The translations under genes and the position numbers were made by a program. Below the pieces are notes generated by a model. The model was not told the origin of the DNA and ran no database searches. It saw nothing but the letters and a program-made list of their open reading frames with translations. Source: Paenibacillus sp. JJ-223 (GTDB lineage Bacteria; Bacillota; Bacilli; Paenibacillales; Paenibacillaceae). Taken from it: DNA of 64,000 nucleotides. The stretch is taken from NCBI RefSeq assembly GCF_927798175.1, contig NZ_CAKMMP010000007.1, forward strand, positions 186,001-250,000, given 5' to 3'. This document shows positions 25,950-34,597 of this stretch, piece after piece; within the stretch, counting starts at the first letter, position 1, and every line of letters starts with the position of its first letter.

Positions 25950-26519
25950 TTATTCAGACAAGATCTGTTCCAACTCCTGTTTCAATTGCGCCTTGTTCGC
26001 CTCTGCGTAATCGAACAGGCGCTCAAATGCTCCTTCGTTGTCCACCAGCAGACTCAGCTTTTCCGCTTCCTCTTGCACTTGCTGCATTAAATCGCCGATG
26101 ACCTGACCATGCGTTTGCTGAAAACTCGCCACGTCATGCTCCTGCATTTCATTAACATTTGCTCTCAGCTGTTCAGGAGTCACCCCGGCCGCAGACAACA
26201 TTCCCCGAATCTGGTCCAGAATCGCCGCATCTTCTTCCTGTCCGGTACGCTGCATGGCCGCAATCGTCTCCGCCAGCTGCAGTCCGGCCGTATTCTCCAA
26301 GTAACCGGAAATGCCCTCCATCGTCAGTTCCGTATCCAGGTCGATGATGAGCATCATGTCCCGCAACAGCTGCGGAAGCTCGGGGCCTCCCGCTCTGACG
26401 GTCGCGAATTCGGAGCGATACATATCCATCGCCACAGAGCCCACGATCTCTTCCCCCGACATCTCTTCCAATTGCTCCAGCGGCAGCAACTCGCGCAATT
26501 CTTCTTTCAATCGTTCCAT
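25950..26519 (-). CDS. DMP19/DUF4375-like protein
   Basis: A 189-residue acidic, mostly helical protein. The central stretch (LLRDMMLIIDLDTELTMEGI, then SGYLENTAGLQLAETIAAM) matches my memory of the DMP19/DUF4375 family, in which an acidic helical surface is characteristic. The family tie is tentative. Many Glu and Asp residues are spread along the whole chain. AGGAGG lies 12 bases before the ATG at 26519 and 9 before a TTG at 26522; either may be used. The gene precedes the P-loop kinase. Confidence 0.75.
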   Translation of the reverse strand: MERLKEELRELLPLEQLEEMSGEEIVGSVAMDMYRSEFATVRAGGPELPQLLRDMMLIIDLDTELTMEGISGYLENTAGLQLAETIAAMQRTGQEEDAAILDQIRGMLSAAGVTPEQLRANVNEMQEHDVASFQQTHGQVIGDLMQQVQEEAEKLSLLVDNEGAFERLFDYAEANKAQLKQELEQILSE

Positions 26520-26784
26520 CAATCATCCAAGCCTCCTGTCTCTATGTACTCCATCATAGCAGAATATATACGGCGGAAGCCATGTCGATCGGGTTAGCAG
26601 ACAGACAAACCTTTTTTGGGGCTTGCAGATTATCGCTCATCCATAGAGACACGTCTTATGTACTTAACGCAAACGAATCCCTCATGGTTTGCACGCGAAA
26701 TAGGAATTTTACTTCCCGTTAACCCGCGGAAAACGTTCTGCTGTTATGCTCTTGGCATCAAGAGTCACGGGAGGGATCATCTGG
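26520..26784. other. Intergenic region between divergent genes
   Basis: Contains the ribosome sites of the flanking genes. I see no strong promoter pair, hairpin or gene here, and the short open frames present have no ribosome site. Confidence 0.4.
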
Positions 26785-27945
26785 ATGCGCCTGGCCTTGT
26801 TTACCGACACGTATGTTCCGGACACGAACGGAGTTGCCGGCACGCTGCACCGCCTGAGCAAACACCTCAACCGGAGGAACATTGAACATCTGTTGTTTAC
26901 CCCTCAGTCGGTCATTGACGGAAATCATGCTACGGCGGTGCACAGCGTTGCGAATATTCCCTTTTTCCTGTATCCCGAGTGCAGGATTGCACTTCCTAGC
27001 CGAACGGTCATTCATCGGGAACTGCAAGCCTTTCGTCCCGACTTACTGCATATCGCCACCCCGTTCAATATGGGGCTTCCCGGCCTGAAATACGCCCTCA
27101 AACATCATCTGCCGCACGTCATCTCCTACCACACCCACTTTGACCGATACCTCGAATATTACAAGCTCAAAAGCATGATTCCGCTCTATTGGAAATATAT
27201 TCAGTGGTTTCACCGGGCAAGCGACGCCACCTTGGTGCCTTCCCAGGAAACCTTCGAGGAGCTGCGTCAGCAAGGCATTCAGCGCTTGAAGCTGTGGTCG
27301 CGCGGAGTTGATTGCGAGCTGTATACCCCTGATAAACGAACTCCATCCATTCGCCAACGATACAATATCTCCGCCCCGCTGATCCTTCTCTACGTCGGTC
27401 GCATCGCTCCCGAAAAAGATATCGACACGCTCGCCTACGCTATCCAGCATTTGCCGGAACAAATGCAACCCCGCGTGCACTGGGTCATCGTCGGAGACGG
27501 TCCGCAGCTTCCCAAACTTCGTCAAGGCGCACCGTCCAACGTCACGTTCACGGGTTATTTGCATGGAGAAGCTTTGGCCACGATGTATGCATCGGCAGAT
27601 CTGTTCGTATTTCCTTCCCCTACCGAAACATTCGGCAATGTCGTGCTGGAAGCCATGGCTTCCGGCCTGCCTGCCATGGTTGCCAACGCAGGTGGAGTCA
27701 AAAACCTCGTAACACAACACCGAAATGGCATCCTGTTCGAACCTGGCGACGGGCAGGCATTGGTTCGGGAGATTTCATATTGGGGAGCAAACGAAGAAGC
27801 GCTGCGGAGCATGGGTCTTGAAGGCAGACGTTTGGCGGAGCAGCGTTCTTGGGAGCAGATTTTTGACAAGTTGATTGAAGATTACGAAGAAGCCGTGGAG
27901 CGCCGGGGCAGATCTGCCAATCAGCGCATCATTACGGCTGGATAG
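26785..27945 (+). CDS. Glycosyltransferase family 4 protein
   Basis: A 386-residue GT-B fold enzyme transferring a sugar from a nucleotide donor. The start MRLALFTDTYVPDTNGVAGT is the typical N-terminal strand and acceptor loop. The C-terminal domain has LLYVGRIAPEKDIDTLAYA (donor phosphate-binding Arg/Lys) and the EX7E motif in ETFGNVVLEAMASGLP. It resembles the mannosyl/glucosyltransferases of glycolipid synthesis in Bacillales (MgtA, UgtP-like relatives). ATG 26785 follows GGGAGGG. It is monocistronic on the plus strand. Confidence 0.93.
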   Translation: MRLALFTDTYVPDTNGVAGTLHRLSKHLNRRNIEHLLFTPQSVIDGNHATAVHSVANIPFFLYPECRIALPSRTVIHRELQAFRPDLLHIATPFNMGLPGLKYALKHHLPHVISYHTHFDRYLEYYKLKSMIPLYWKYIQWFHRASDATLVPSQETFEELRQQGIQRLKLWSRGVDCELYTPDKRTPSIRQRYNISAPLILLYVGRIAPEKDIDTLAYAIQHLPEQMQPRVHWVIVGDGPQLPKLRQGAPSNVTFTGYLHGEALATMYASADLFVFPSPTETFGNVVLEAMASGLPAMVANAGGVKNLVTQHRNGILFEPGDGQALVREISYWGANEEALRSMGLEGRRLAEQRSWEQIFDKLIEDYEEAVERRGRSANQRIITAG

Positions 27946-27989
27946 TTTTTTAATTTTGAAAATCCCTTGGGCAAAGTGCTCGCATAAGT

Positions 27990-28031
27990 ACCAGACTGCC
28001 GTAAAAATTGTACGTTCACAGGCAGTCTGGT
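27990..28031. repeat. Eleven-base hairpin
   Basis: ACCAGACTGCC at 27990-28000 pairs exactly with 28021-28031 around a 20-base loop. It lies 45 bases past the glycosyltransferase stop. No T-run is seen, so it may protect a 3' end rather than terminate. The rest of 27946-28222 holds nothing I can name. Confidence 0.45.
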
Positions 28032-28222
28032 CGACTCAAGAAGGATCATCTCGGGAGAAAACCAGGGGTTCAACGCCCTATAACCCACCACATCATCCGG
28101 CGGATTCCGATTCATCTCCAAGGAACTAAATAACGGCATCGAGTACAGCAGGAACGGATGCCCTTCTTCATCTGAGCTTCGTTTGTCACAACTTCATCCC
28201 GTTTGTTGTCTTTGGCCATTTC

Positions 28223-28777
28223 TCATGCAAACGCGTTCGTTTCCTCAAGGATTTGAAAGCTCACTGGCGATTCCCCAATTAGCCCTTCTTCTTGAATGGC
28301 AGTTCCAATCCATATGCTTTGTTCATCAGGCCGGAGCAGCGCATGCTTTAACGTGGCATCAATCAATATGGATGTGTGCAATTCATGCAAATTCGTTTGG
28401 GGAATCCAGAAAAGTTCTCCTTCCTCCGAATTTACGAATTGCCTGTGCGTTGTTTCACCGAAATATACAAACTGCTGCCGGATCTCGCCACCGTTCAATC
28501 CGAACAAAATGTAACGCAAGCGGAATCCAACAATATCCTCTGGGGCAAAACCCGTCTCCTCTTCGATTTCTCGATAGCTTGCAAGCATCGGGGCGTTCAG
28601 TTCATGCGGTTCCAGATGCCCGCCGATACCACCCCAAAATTCAAAGTTGAACAGCTTGCTGCCCGCCTTTTTCATCATCAGCATGTCATTTCCGTTGGTC
28701 AAAAAAGCCGTCGCCATTTGCCGTATTTCCATATGCCTGTTCATCCCCTCTCCCAGTTCATTTCCCGTTTCATTCAC
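28223..28777 (-). CDS. Nudix hydrolase
   Basis: A 184-residue Nudix-fold pyrophosphohydrolase. The Nudix box is GGHLEPHELNAPMLASYREIEEETGF, interrupted compared with the 23-residue consensus but with the REIEEETG core intact. The ATG at 28777 overlaps the peptidase stop by four bases and GGAGTGA lies just before it, so coupled translation is likely; a later ATG at 28744 is possible. Substrate is not readable. The core box has an extra residue spacing before the catalytic Glu cluster, so activity should be checked. Confidence 0.85.
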   Translation of the reverse strand: MNETGNELGEGMNRHMEIRQMATAFLTNGNDMLMMKKAGSKLFNFEFWGGIGGHLEPHELNAPMLASYREIEEETGFAPEDIVGFRLRYILFGLNGGEIRQQFVYFGETTHRQFVNSEEGELFWIPQTNLHELHTSILIDATLKHALLRPDEQSIWIGTAIQEEGLIGESPVSFQILEETNAFA

Positions 28778-29748
28778 TCCGATATGACCAAGCGGAACGA
28801 AGGGTTCCGTGCATCGATGGCAGCCCGGCCCCCAATTGGAAAGGTAAACATAGGCGTTGTATGTCCAAAATCGACGTTGGCAATGACCGGCATATGCTGA
28901 AGTTCACGTTTGTCACGAATGATCTTTTCGAGCAGTGCTGGCGTCATCTGTGATTCCTTCTGAAAGCGGCCAATGACCAGTGCCTGCACCTGCTCAAAAC
29001 CGGGCTGGTGAATGAGCGACATCAAGTCCCTATCAAACATTTCTGGAATGGACATCGAGTCGTCTTCCACAAACACGACCGCCCCTTCCAACGAAGGCAT
29101 ATACTCCGTGCCTTGCAGAAGGTTCAGCGTACACAGATTACCGCCTATAATGGTCCCTTCAGCCGATCCTTCATGAATAATGATTGGACCTGCGTTCGGA
29201 ATAAACTCACGGTTATGCTGGTCCCGGTACCAAGCATCATCACTCCACGTTTCGGAAGGGAGCACCGTTACAGGGGCTGATTCCAACATGATTTTCACAA
29301 AATAATCCATCGTATACTCACAGCCCAAGAGCATGCCGAAGCTGGAAAAATTCGGTCCGGAATATGTCACCAGCCCTGTTTTCGCATAAATGGCGCTGCC
29401 CATCGCCGTGATGTCCGAGAAGCCGCATAACCGCTTGGGATTGACGCCAATCAGATCATAATCGATATGACGCAGCAGCTGGTTGCTATTGAAACCGCCA
29501 ATGGTTGTCAATATGCCTTTGACATTCGGGTCGGCAAAAGCTTCATGCAGATCGGCAATGCGGGATTCGACGGAGGAAGATTGCATCTCGTCCGTTTCAT
29601 TGGCATTAGCCGAAAAGGATACCTTCAGCCCCCATTCCTCTAATCTGCGAACGGCCAGTTCTTGCTGATCTGGGTCAACGATGGACAAGCTGCGGGCGGG
29701 AGAAATAATCCTGACCTCATCCCCAGGTCGTAATTTTGGTGCAATCAT
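28774..29748 (-). CDS. S66 LD-carboxypeptidase / MccF-like peptidase
   Basis: A 324-residue cytoplasmic serine peptidase of family S66, which includes muropeptide LD-carboxypeptidases and the microcin C7 self-immunity protein MccF. The nucleophile elbow is GFSDITAMG, the GNLCTLNLLQGT segment follows the usual pattern, and the C-terminal FGHTTPMFTFPIG supplies the catalytic His. The ATG at 29748 (MIAPKLRPGDEVRIISPA) is the family start. The long N-terminal loop and ETDEMQSSSVESRIADLHEAF region are as in MccF-like members. Followed by an overlapping Nudix gene. Confidence 0.92.
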   Translation of the reverse strand: MIAPKLRPGDEVRIISPARSLSIVDPDQQELAVRRLEEWGLKVSFSANANETDEMQSSSVESRIADLHEAFADPNVKGILTTIGGFNSNQLLRHIDYDLIGVNPKRLCGFSDITAMGSAIYAKTGLVTYSGPNFSSFGMLLGCEYTMDYFVKIMLESAPVTVLPSETWSDDAWYRDQHNREFIPNAGPIIIHEGSAEGTIIGGNLCTLNLLQGTEYMPSLEGAVVFVEDDSMSIPEMFDRDLMSLIHQPGFEQVQALVIGRFQKESQMTPALLEKIIRDKRELQHMPVIANVDFGHTTPMFTFPIGGRAAIDARNPSFRLVISE

Positions 29749-29785
29749 CGTTATCTTGCCCCCTATGTATGGCATCGCCGTATGT

Positions 29786-30448
29786 TCATAGAAATTTCTG
29801 CAATTCGCTCAAATGTTCAATAACGTGCACAGGTTTGACGGTAAGGTCATCCCGCCAGGGTTGATTGACTTTCATCCATATTGGATGCAAACCGGCATCG
29901 GCAGCCCCTTGCACATCATTGGCAGGATGGTCTCCGATATAAATGCACTGCTCGGGGTTCAATGCCAGACGTTCCAAGGCCATTTCAAATATTCGCGGAT
30001 CGGGCTTCTTCACGCCAGCCTCCTCCGAAACGATGATCAGGTCGAAATCATCGCGGATGCCGAGTCGATCGATTTTGCCATATTGAATATCTGTTCGGCC
30101 ATTCGTGATCAGCGCCGTCTTGTACTTTTGCCTAATCTCCCGTACTACCTCCTGGGCCTGCTCCATCAGCACCGCATTTCCCACGTAATGCTCGGCATAG
30201 AAGTCCATCAATTCCTGATGTACCGGCAGGTTGATCCAAGGCAGTTCCTGAAGAAGCTCGTCGAACAACTGGCCCTTGTCCTTGTACCCATCCTCGTCCA
30301 GCTCAATGATTCGCGCAAAAATAGGTTCCGCCGTCTCCAGATGACTGAAGTAGCTCTCAATAAAGCTTCGCGTAAATCCTTCAAACGTACGCGTCCGGTT
30401 CAATATCGTATTGTCCAGATCAAAAATAACTGCCCGAATGTCTTGCAT
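29786..30448 (-). CDS. HAD-superfamily hydrolase (YjjG-like)
   Basis: A 220-residue phosphatase. Motif I is FDLDNTILNR with the nucleophilic Asp, motif II is ALITNGRTD, motif III the Lys in EAGVKKPDPRIF, and motif IV GDHPANDVQGA. The helical cap falls between motif I and II. This arrangement fits YjjG-type nucleotidases. ATG 30448 follows GGGGGAG by six bases. It lies 37 bases upstream of the S66 peptidase gene on the same strand. Confidence 0.92.
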   Translation of the reverse strand: MQDIRAVIFDLDNTILNRTRTFEGFTRSFIESYFSHLETAEPIFARIIELDEDGYKDKGQLFDELLQELPWINLPVHQELMDFYAEHYVGNAVLMEQAQEVVREIRQKYKTALITNGRTDIQYGKIDRLGIRDDFDLIIVSEEAGVKKPDPRIFEMALERLALNPEQCIYIGDHPANDVQGAADAGLHPIWMKVNQPWRDDLTVKPVHVIEHLSELQKFL

Positions 30449-30632
30449 AATGCACTCCCCCAGTTTATTAGATTGATGAGACAGTACAACTAAAACCAGC
30501 AAACCGCCTTATAACAACATTGGAGTGATATGCACGTAAAGTGCTCCCACAATGGAACAACACTCTCTACCAGGAACGTTCTTTCGCTTCTGCTCATTCT
30601 ACACTGAATTCTATAATTGGAATATACTTGAT

Positions 30633-31004
30633 TTATTTTTGTTGTTCCATATCCATAGTGGGCGCAAAATGTTTCAGATCGGATTTGGTTTTTCCCCTCT
30701 GGATCGCTTCATCGGAAATGCGATGACTGGACTGCAGCACGCCTGCATGAGCAAAATAAATATACTCCACGTCCGGTTCATCTTTGAATTTCACAATGAC
30801 GAGAAACGGAGGCAGCTTGACGCTCCACACGCCTTGTACAGACGCTATTTCGTCTTTAGCATATCCCTTCTTTTCAATGAGATATTCGGTGACCCGATGT
30901 GCATAAATGAATTTGTTCGCCTGCACATAAAGGAAGGGTGAAACAATCAGCATGACCAGCAACACCACAACCGTGATGAAGATGTATCTTTTCTTCTTGT
31001 TCAC
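30633..31004 (-). CDS. DUF3139 domain-containing membrane-anchored protein
   Basis: A 123-residue protein with a basic N-terminus and one membrane helix (about residues 8-26, FITVVVLLVMLIVSPFLYV). The outside domain carries VTEYLIEKKGYAKDEI and VKFKDEPDVEYIYFA, which match the DUF3139 family of Bacillales. GTG at 31004 is preceded by GGGGGAG. Function unknown. It is separated from the upstream PH-domain operon by a terminator. Confidence 0.85.
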   Translation of the reverse strand: MNKKKRYIFITVVVLLVMLIVSPFLYVQANKFIYAHRVTEYLIEKKGYAKDEIASVQGVWSVKLPPFLVIVKFKDEPDVEYIYFAHAGVLQSSHRISDEAIQRGKTKSDLKHFAPTMDMEQQK

Positions 31005-31081
31005 GAGACTCCCCCATTTTTTTCTATTTTACTGTAACATTAGATGCAAAAGATTAACGGATCATCCGAATATATGTATAC

Positions 31082-31126
31082 AAAAAAGGTGCATAAACAG
31101 CGCCAACCGGCGTTGCTTCTGCACCT
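31082..31126 (-). terminator. Intrinsic terminator after the YdbS/YdbT operon
   Basis: AGGTGCA and TGCACCT (31087-31093 and 31120-31126) close a larger stem containing GCGCC/GGCG, followed on the minus strand by TTTTTT. Confidence 0.75.
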
Positions 31127-31140
31127 GTTTGTTATAAAGC

Positions 31141-32697
31141 TTAACGAGTCTGCACGTCTCGTGTCCGCTCCACGTACCAAAGTCGGAATGCCTCCGCCAT
31201 ATTGGACGGGACGTCCTTCACGGCCTGATGAACCACCGGTTTGGCACGATTCACCGTCTGAATGGATGCCACCCCGAACCAGCGCTGCAGCCCGTTTTGC
31301 GTAATGCGCGCTTCGATCACTTTTTCCCGCTTGGAGATGAACAACGTCGAAGTGAAGGTCCCTGTTCGCAATTGGATGAAGTTCCGGTTCAATACATAAC
31401 GGGTATGGAAAAATTCCACGACCCGCCCTGTCACGATCAACACCAGCAGCAGGGCCGACACCATCCACCACGCACCTTCCTGACCCAACCACACCGGTTT
31501 GAAATACCAGAGTGCCCCTGTAGCAATCGGCCATATCCAGCTGGGCGCAAGCAAACGTAACCATAGCGATTTGGTTGGAAGCCTCTGCATGTCTTCACTG
31601 ACTTCATACGATGGCAAAATCTCTGATATGATGGCATAAGCCTGTTTCACCGGCAAAAATGGATATAGCGAGTTTACCTCCTGCTCATCTTCACCAACGC
31701 CGCCCGCCGTGACCAACTCCACTTCGGCCAAGCCAAGCAACCGTTTCATCGGACTTCGCGTGATCTTCACCGCCTGTACGCGCTGCTTCTGAATCGAGAA
31801 TGCCGATTGCTCCAGCATGCCTTTGGTGATATAAATCCGTGAATCATCGGATGTAATCCGGTAATTCCCATACTTTATAAAGGTATGCACCATGCCCGCC
31901 AGCATGGCTATGATGATCAGCACCACGATAAGAATGGCAGCCGTCCACCATTGATCCAGCCAAGTCAGCAGAAAGCTTCGCGTCACGGTTTCATCCGGGA
32001 AAAAATCCTGAATGCCTGAATACAACGAACCCAGAATGGGGATCAGCACCAGGAAGCTGAGTGACGTAAAAGAAGCTCTCACCGTATCTCGGCGCGTGGA
32101 TTCAAAGTGAATAGCTCGTTTGGCTTGCTCCGTTTGCTTCAAAAAATGTGCGGTCTCGTTTTCCTCCACGTGATTTACCGCCAGATTGCTTTGCCCATCC
32201 TCACCTGCAGTCGGAGAGTTCATAAATGTTGTATCAGCGGTAGTAACGTTGGACGTTGTCCCCACCACACATTGTTCCAATCGCCCAGCTTCAGCCAACG
32301 TCAGCACCGGAACATGAAACGCAGCTTCATCTCCCTTGGTGCCTGTCTCGAAACGGATGGACGTCACCCCAAACAAACGATGGAACAAGGACGTATGCCG
32401 ATGCACATTCTGGATTTTCGTATAAGGGATCGTACGTTTCTTTCGGTTAAACACGCCTTCATAGGCGTGAAATGCCGCCCGGTCCGTTTCATAACGCTCG
32501 GCATACCATTTCCAGATCACCGAAACAACGCCGATGACCATGGCGGCATAGAAAATCCATCGCCCGTACGTAACCCATTTCGCCTCGGTATCGTAACGGA
32601 CAACAAACAAATAGATCACAAACGCAGCGCTGTTTCTCGCAAGCTTCCACATTCCCCATACGATGCTGAGCGGATGATGTCGTTTCTTCTCCATCAC
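31141..32697 (-). CDS. ydbT: PH-domain membrane protein YdbT
   Basis: A 518-residue membrane protein with several hydrophobic segments and three bacterial pleckstrin-homology-like blocks: FNRKKRTIPYTKIQNVHRHT in the first third, TKGMLEQSAFSIQKQRVQAV in the middle and TGTFTSTLFISKREKVIEAR near the C-terminus. This triple block and the partner gene upstream match B. subtilis ydbS-ydbT. Family proteins may assist resistance to membrane-active compounds; the exact role is unclear. Its start overlaps the ydbS stop by four bases. Confidence 0.9.
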   Translation of the reverse strand: MMEKKRHHPLSIVWGMWKLARNSAAFVIYLFVVRYDTEAKWVTYGRWIFYAAMVIGVVSVIWKWYAERYETDRAAFHAYEGVFNRKKRTIPYTKIQNVHRHTSLFHRLFGVTSIRFETGTKGDEAAFHVPVLTLAEAGRLEQCVVGTTSNVTTADTTFMNSPTAGEDGQSNLAVNHVEENETAHFLKQTEQAKRAIHFESTRRDTVRASFTSLSFLVLIPILGSLYSGIQDFFPDETVTRSFLLTWLDQWWTAAILIVVLIIIAMLAGMVHTFIKYGNYRITSDDSRIYITKGMLEQSAFSIQKQRVQAVKITRSPMKRLLGLAEVELVTAGGVGEDEQEVNSLYPFLPVKQAYAIISEILPSYEVSEDMQRLPTKSLWLRLLAPSWIWPIATGALWYFKPVWLGQEGAWWMVSALLLVLIVTGRVVEFFHTRYVLNRNFIQLRTGTFTSTLFISKREKVIEARITQNGLQRWFGVASIQTVNRAKPVVHQAVKDVPSNMAEAFRLWYVERTRDVQTR

Positions 32698-33185
32698 TCG
32701 TCCACCTCGTTGATCTTTGCATAGGAAGCGATCTGCTGCCTAAGCGCCACCGCTCCGTCCTCCGACAAAGCCGGAATGCGGTGGGACGCACCCATGGTGC
32801 CGACCGAGACGGAATACAGTCCGTATCTGCGCAGCAAGGGTCCCTGCTCCGTCGTGACCGACTGGATTTTGGCCATCGGGATAATTTGGTGTACCCTTTT
32901 CCAGGCCCCGTGCTTCAACTGCAGGAACTCCTCGCTCACGTCGTAACGCCAATAGCGGTACAATAATGAAGGATGAATCCATATTTCCCAAACAGCATAC
33001 AGTACTGAGAGCCCTGCAATGATCCACAACACCCAACCTATCCATGTCCACCAGTCAAAAACGTGATCCAATGCCAGCAATGCGGCGAGAATGATGAATC
33101 CAATTCCATTGCTTATGTACGCGCTCGTTCTCCATATGTTGACCGCATCCGGAGATAACCGCTGCTCCGGCAGGTTCCACTGCAT
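32694..33185 (-). CDS. ydbS: PH-domain membrane protein YdbS
   Basis: A 163-residue protein with two adjacent helices (about 25-70, GIGFIILAALLAL and WIGWVLWIIAGLSVLYAVW) followed by one bacterial PH-like domain (YDVSEEFLQLKHGAWKRVHQ, IPMAKIQSVTTEQGPLLRRYG). ATG 33185 gives the usual length (B. subtilis YdbS is about 160). GGAG lies some 11 bases upstream. It overlaps the ydbT start by four bases; the two form an operon. Confidence 0.9.
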   Translation of the reverse strand: MQWNLPEQRLSPDAVNIWRTSAYISNGIGFIILAALLALDHVFDWWTWIGWVLWIIAGLSVLYAVWEIWIHPSLLYRYWRYDVSEEFLQLKHGAWKRVHQIIPMAKIQSVTTEQGPLLRRYGLYSVSVGTMGASHRIPALSEDGAVALRQQIASYAKINEVDE

Positions 33186-33223
33186 GGCATACAACACTCC
33201 TTTCATATGGTTCGTTAACAAAA

Positions 33224-33257
33224 AAGATGACCCCTGCATCATACAGATCGTCATCTT
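33224..33257 (-). terminator. Intrinsic terminator after the GNAT gene
   Basis: AAGATGAC and GTCATCTT pair across an 18-base loop, followed on the minus strand by TTTTTTG. It lies 10 bases past the GNAT stop. Confidence 0.7.
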
Positions 33258-33266
33258 CCGGAATTT

Positions 33267-33827
33267 TTATTTTACCGCATAATCCTGCACATTGCACAGC
33301 CACACCATGTGATGGACTCCCTCTCCCCAGAAGTCCTCGGCGACGGCATACGGTTCACCGAATTTGCGCCGCCATTTCTGCTGGGCAATCCCATATCCGC
33401 TATCCAGACAAAATTGGCGGATTCCTTGGCGGTCCAACTCGCTCGCCAGCGCCCGAATTAATTTCGAAGCGATCCCCCGCCCCTGAAACTCCGGTAAAAT
33501 GTATAAACTGCCGAGCTCGCCCATCTCCGTAATTCGCTGATCCGTGCAGATCCGGATTTCCTCGCCGCAAGGCCCATACGATATCGTGCCGACCACGCGC
33601 CCCTCATGCTTGGCCAGCAGGAAAAACACGTTTGCCTCCGGCACATTCCATTGCTGCAATGCAGCCTGGAGAAGCTCCTTTTTCTGTTCGATCTCATGGC
33701 GGATATCGTCCTGCAGCGAACCCAGCCCTTCCTGCGCAAACGCTCTTGTGATGGAGGCTTCGAATACTTGATGCGCTCCCTCAACGTCGGAAGGCACCAG
33801 TTTTTGGATCACAATCTGTTCTGTCAT
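33267..33827 (-). CDS. GNAT-family N-acetyltransferase
   Basis: A 186-residue acetyltransferase. Motif A reads LGSLYILPEFQGRGIASKLI, with the preceding strand GTISYGPCGEEIRICTDQRI and the C-terminal FCLDSGYGIAQQKWRRKFGE. The N-terminal helix FEASITRAFAQEGLGSLQDD is long, as in ElaA/YjcF-type members. AGAGTGA precedes the ATG. It is separated from ydbS by a terminator, so it is probably transcribed with the genes upstream of it, if with any. Substrate unknown. Confidence 0.92.
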   Translation of the reverse strand: MTEQIVIQKLVPSDVEGAHQVFEASITRAFAQEGLGSLQDDIRHEIEQKKELLQAALQQWNVPEANVFFLLAKHEGRVVGTISYGPCGEEIRICTDQRITEMGELGSLYILPEFQGRGIASKLIRALASELDRQGIRQFCLDSGYGIAQQKWRRKFGEPYAVAEDFWGEGVHHMVWLCNVQDYAVK

Positions 33828-33855
33828 GTCGTCTCACTCTTTCTGTTCAATCATT

Positions 33856-34551
33856 CTAGGATGTCTGTTCTAAGAGAGGGATTCGGGCATCCCACGCCTG
33901 AAGCACGGCTTGAAGCCGCTTCGCCGTTTCGGACACAAATCGTTCAACGATTTCGGCCGTAATGTACTGCGGAACAATGCCGGGTTGCTGCGATCCTTCC
34001 TTCAAAAAGGATAATGTGCGATCCCGCCAGCGCTCCATCTCGTCGGCTATCAGGAGATCCTGCATGTCGTAGCCACGGGTCCGGCCAAGCCACTGCCACA
34101 CTTCGGAACTCCACTCCGCTTGCTGATACAGGTCGAAGTCAACCTGATCCGTTTCCTGATAATATAAGCGGTTCAACTGGTCCCGTGCCTGCTTCATCCC
34201 CTCATCCCGCTCCAGGCCGGTGACTTCTTTCACGAATTGCGGATGTACGCTCCGAAACCATATGTAGTCTGTCAGCACATGCATGAAATAACCACGCACA
34301 AACCACTTTCGCCCTTCGTCATTGGTTTGCTCGACAAGCGTTGAATAACGCTCCTGCAGCCTTGCCATGTAATCGCCCTCGGCCTTGGGCTCAAAATGCG
34401 TATGCCGTTTGTCTTCGCGCGTCGCTCCATCCCGCATATGGATCGAATCGGGCGCGATATTCCCCAGATAGAACGCTCCTTGGTGCTCACCGACATGCCA
34501 CTTGTTGGCCAGTAATGAAGCGATATTCAGATGAACCATCGGCAAAGGCAT
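33856..34551 (-). CDS. Zinc-dependent phospholipase C-like protein
   Basis: A 231-residue protein of the zinc-dependent PLC superfamily. The N-terminal MPLPMVHLNIA supplies His, GNIAPDSIHMR an Asp, DKRHTHF His residues, and RGYFMHVLTDYIWF the His-x3-Asp pair; these are the expected zinc ligands. There is no signal peptide, so it should be cytoplasmic. ATG 34551 follows GGGGGA. A paralogue lies at 43215. Whether it cleaves phospholipids is not known. Confidence 0.88.
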   Translation of the reverse strand: MPLPMVHLNIASLLANKWHVGEHQGAFYLGNIAPDSIHMRDGATREDKRHTHFEPKAEGDYMARLQERYSTLVEQTNDEGRKWFVRGYFMHVLTDYIWFRSVHPQFVKEVTGLERDEGMKQARDQLNRLYYQETDQVDFDLYQQAEWSSEVWQWLGRTRGYDMQDLLIADEMERWRDRTLSFLKEGSQQPGIVPQYITAEIVERFVSETAKRLQAVLQAWDARIPLLEQTS

Positions 34552-34597
34552 ATTCTTATCCCCCTTTTTCGTTAAGGCACGATCCTTCATTCACATG

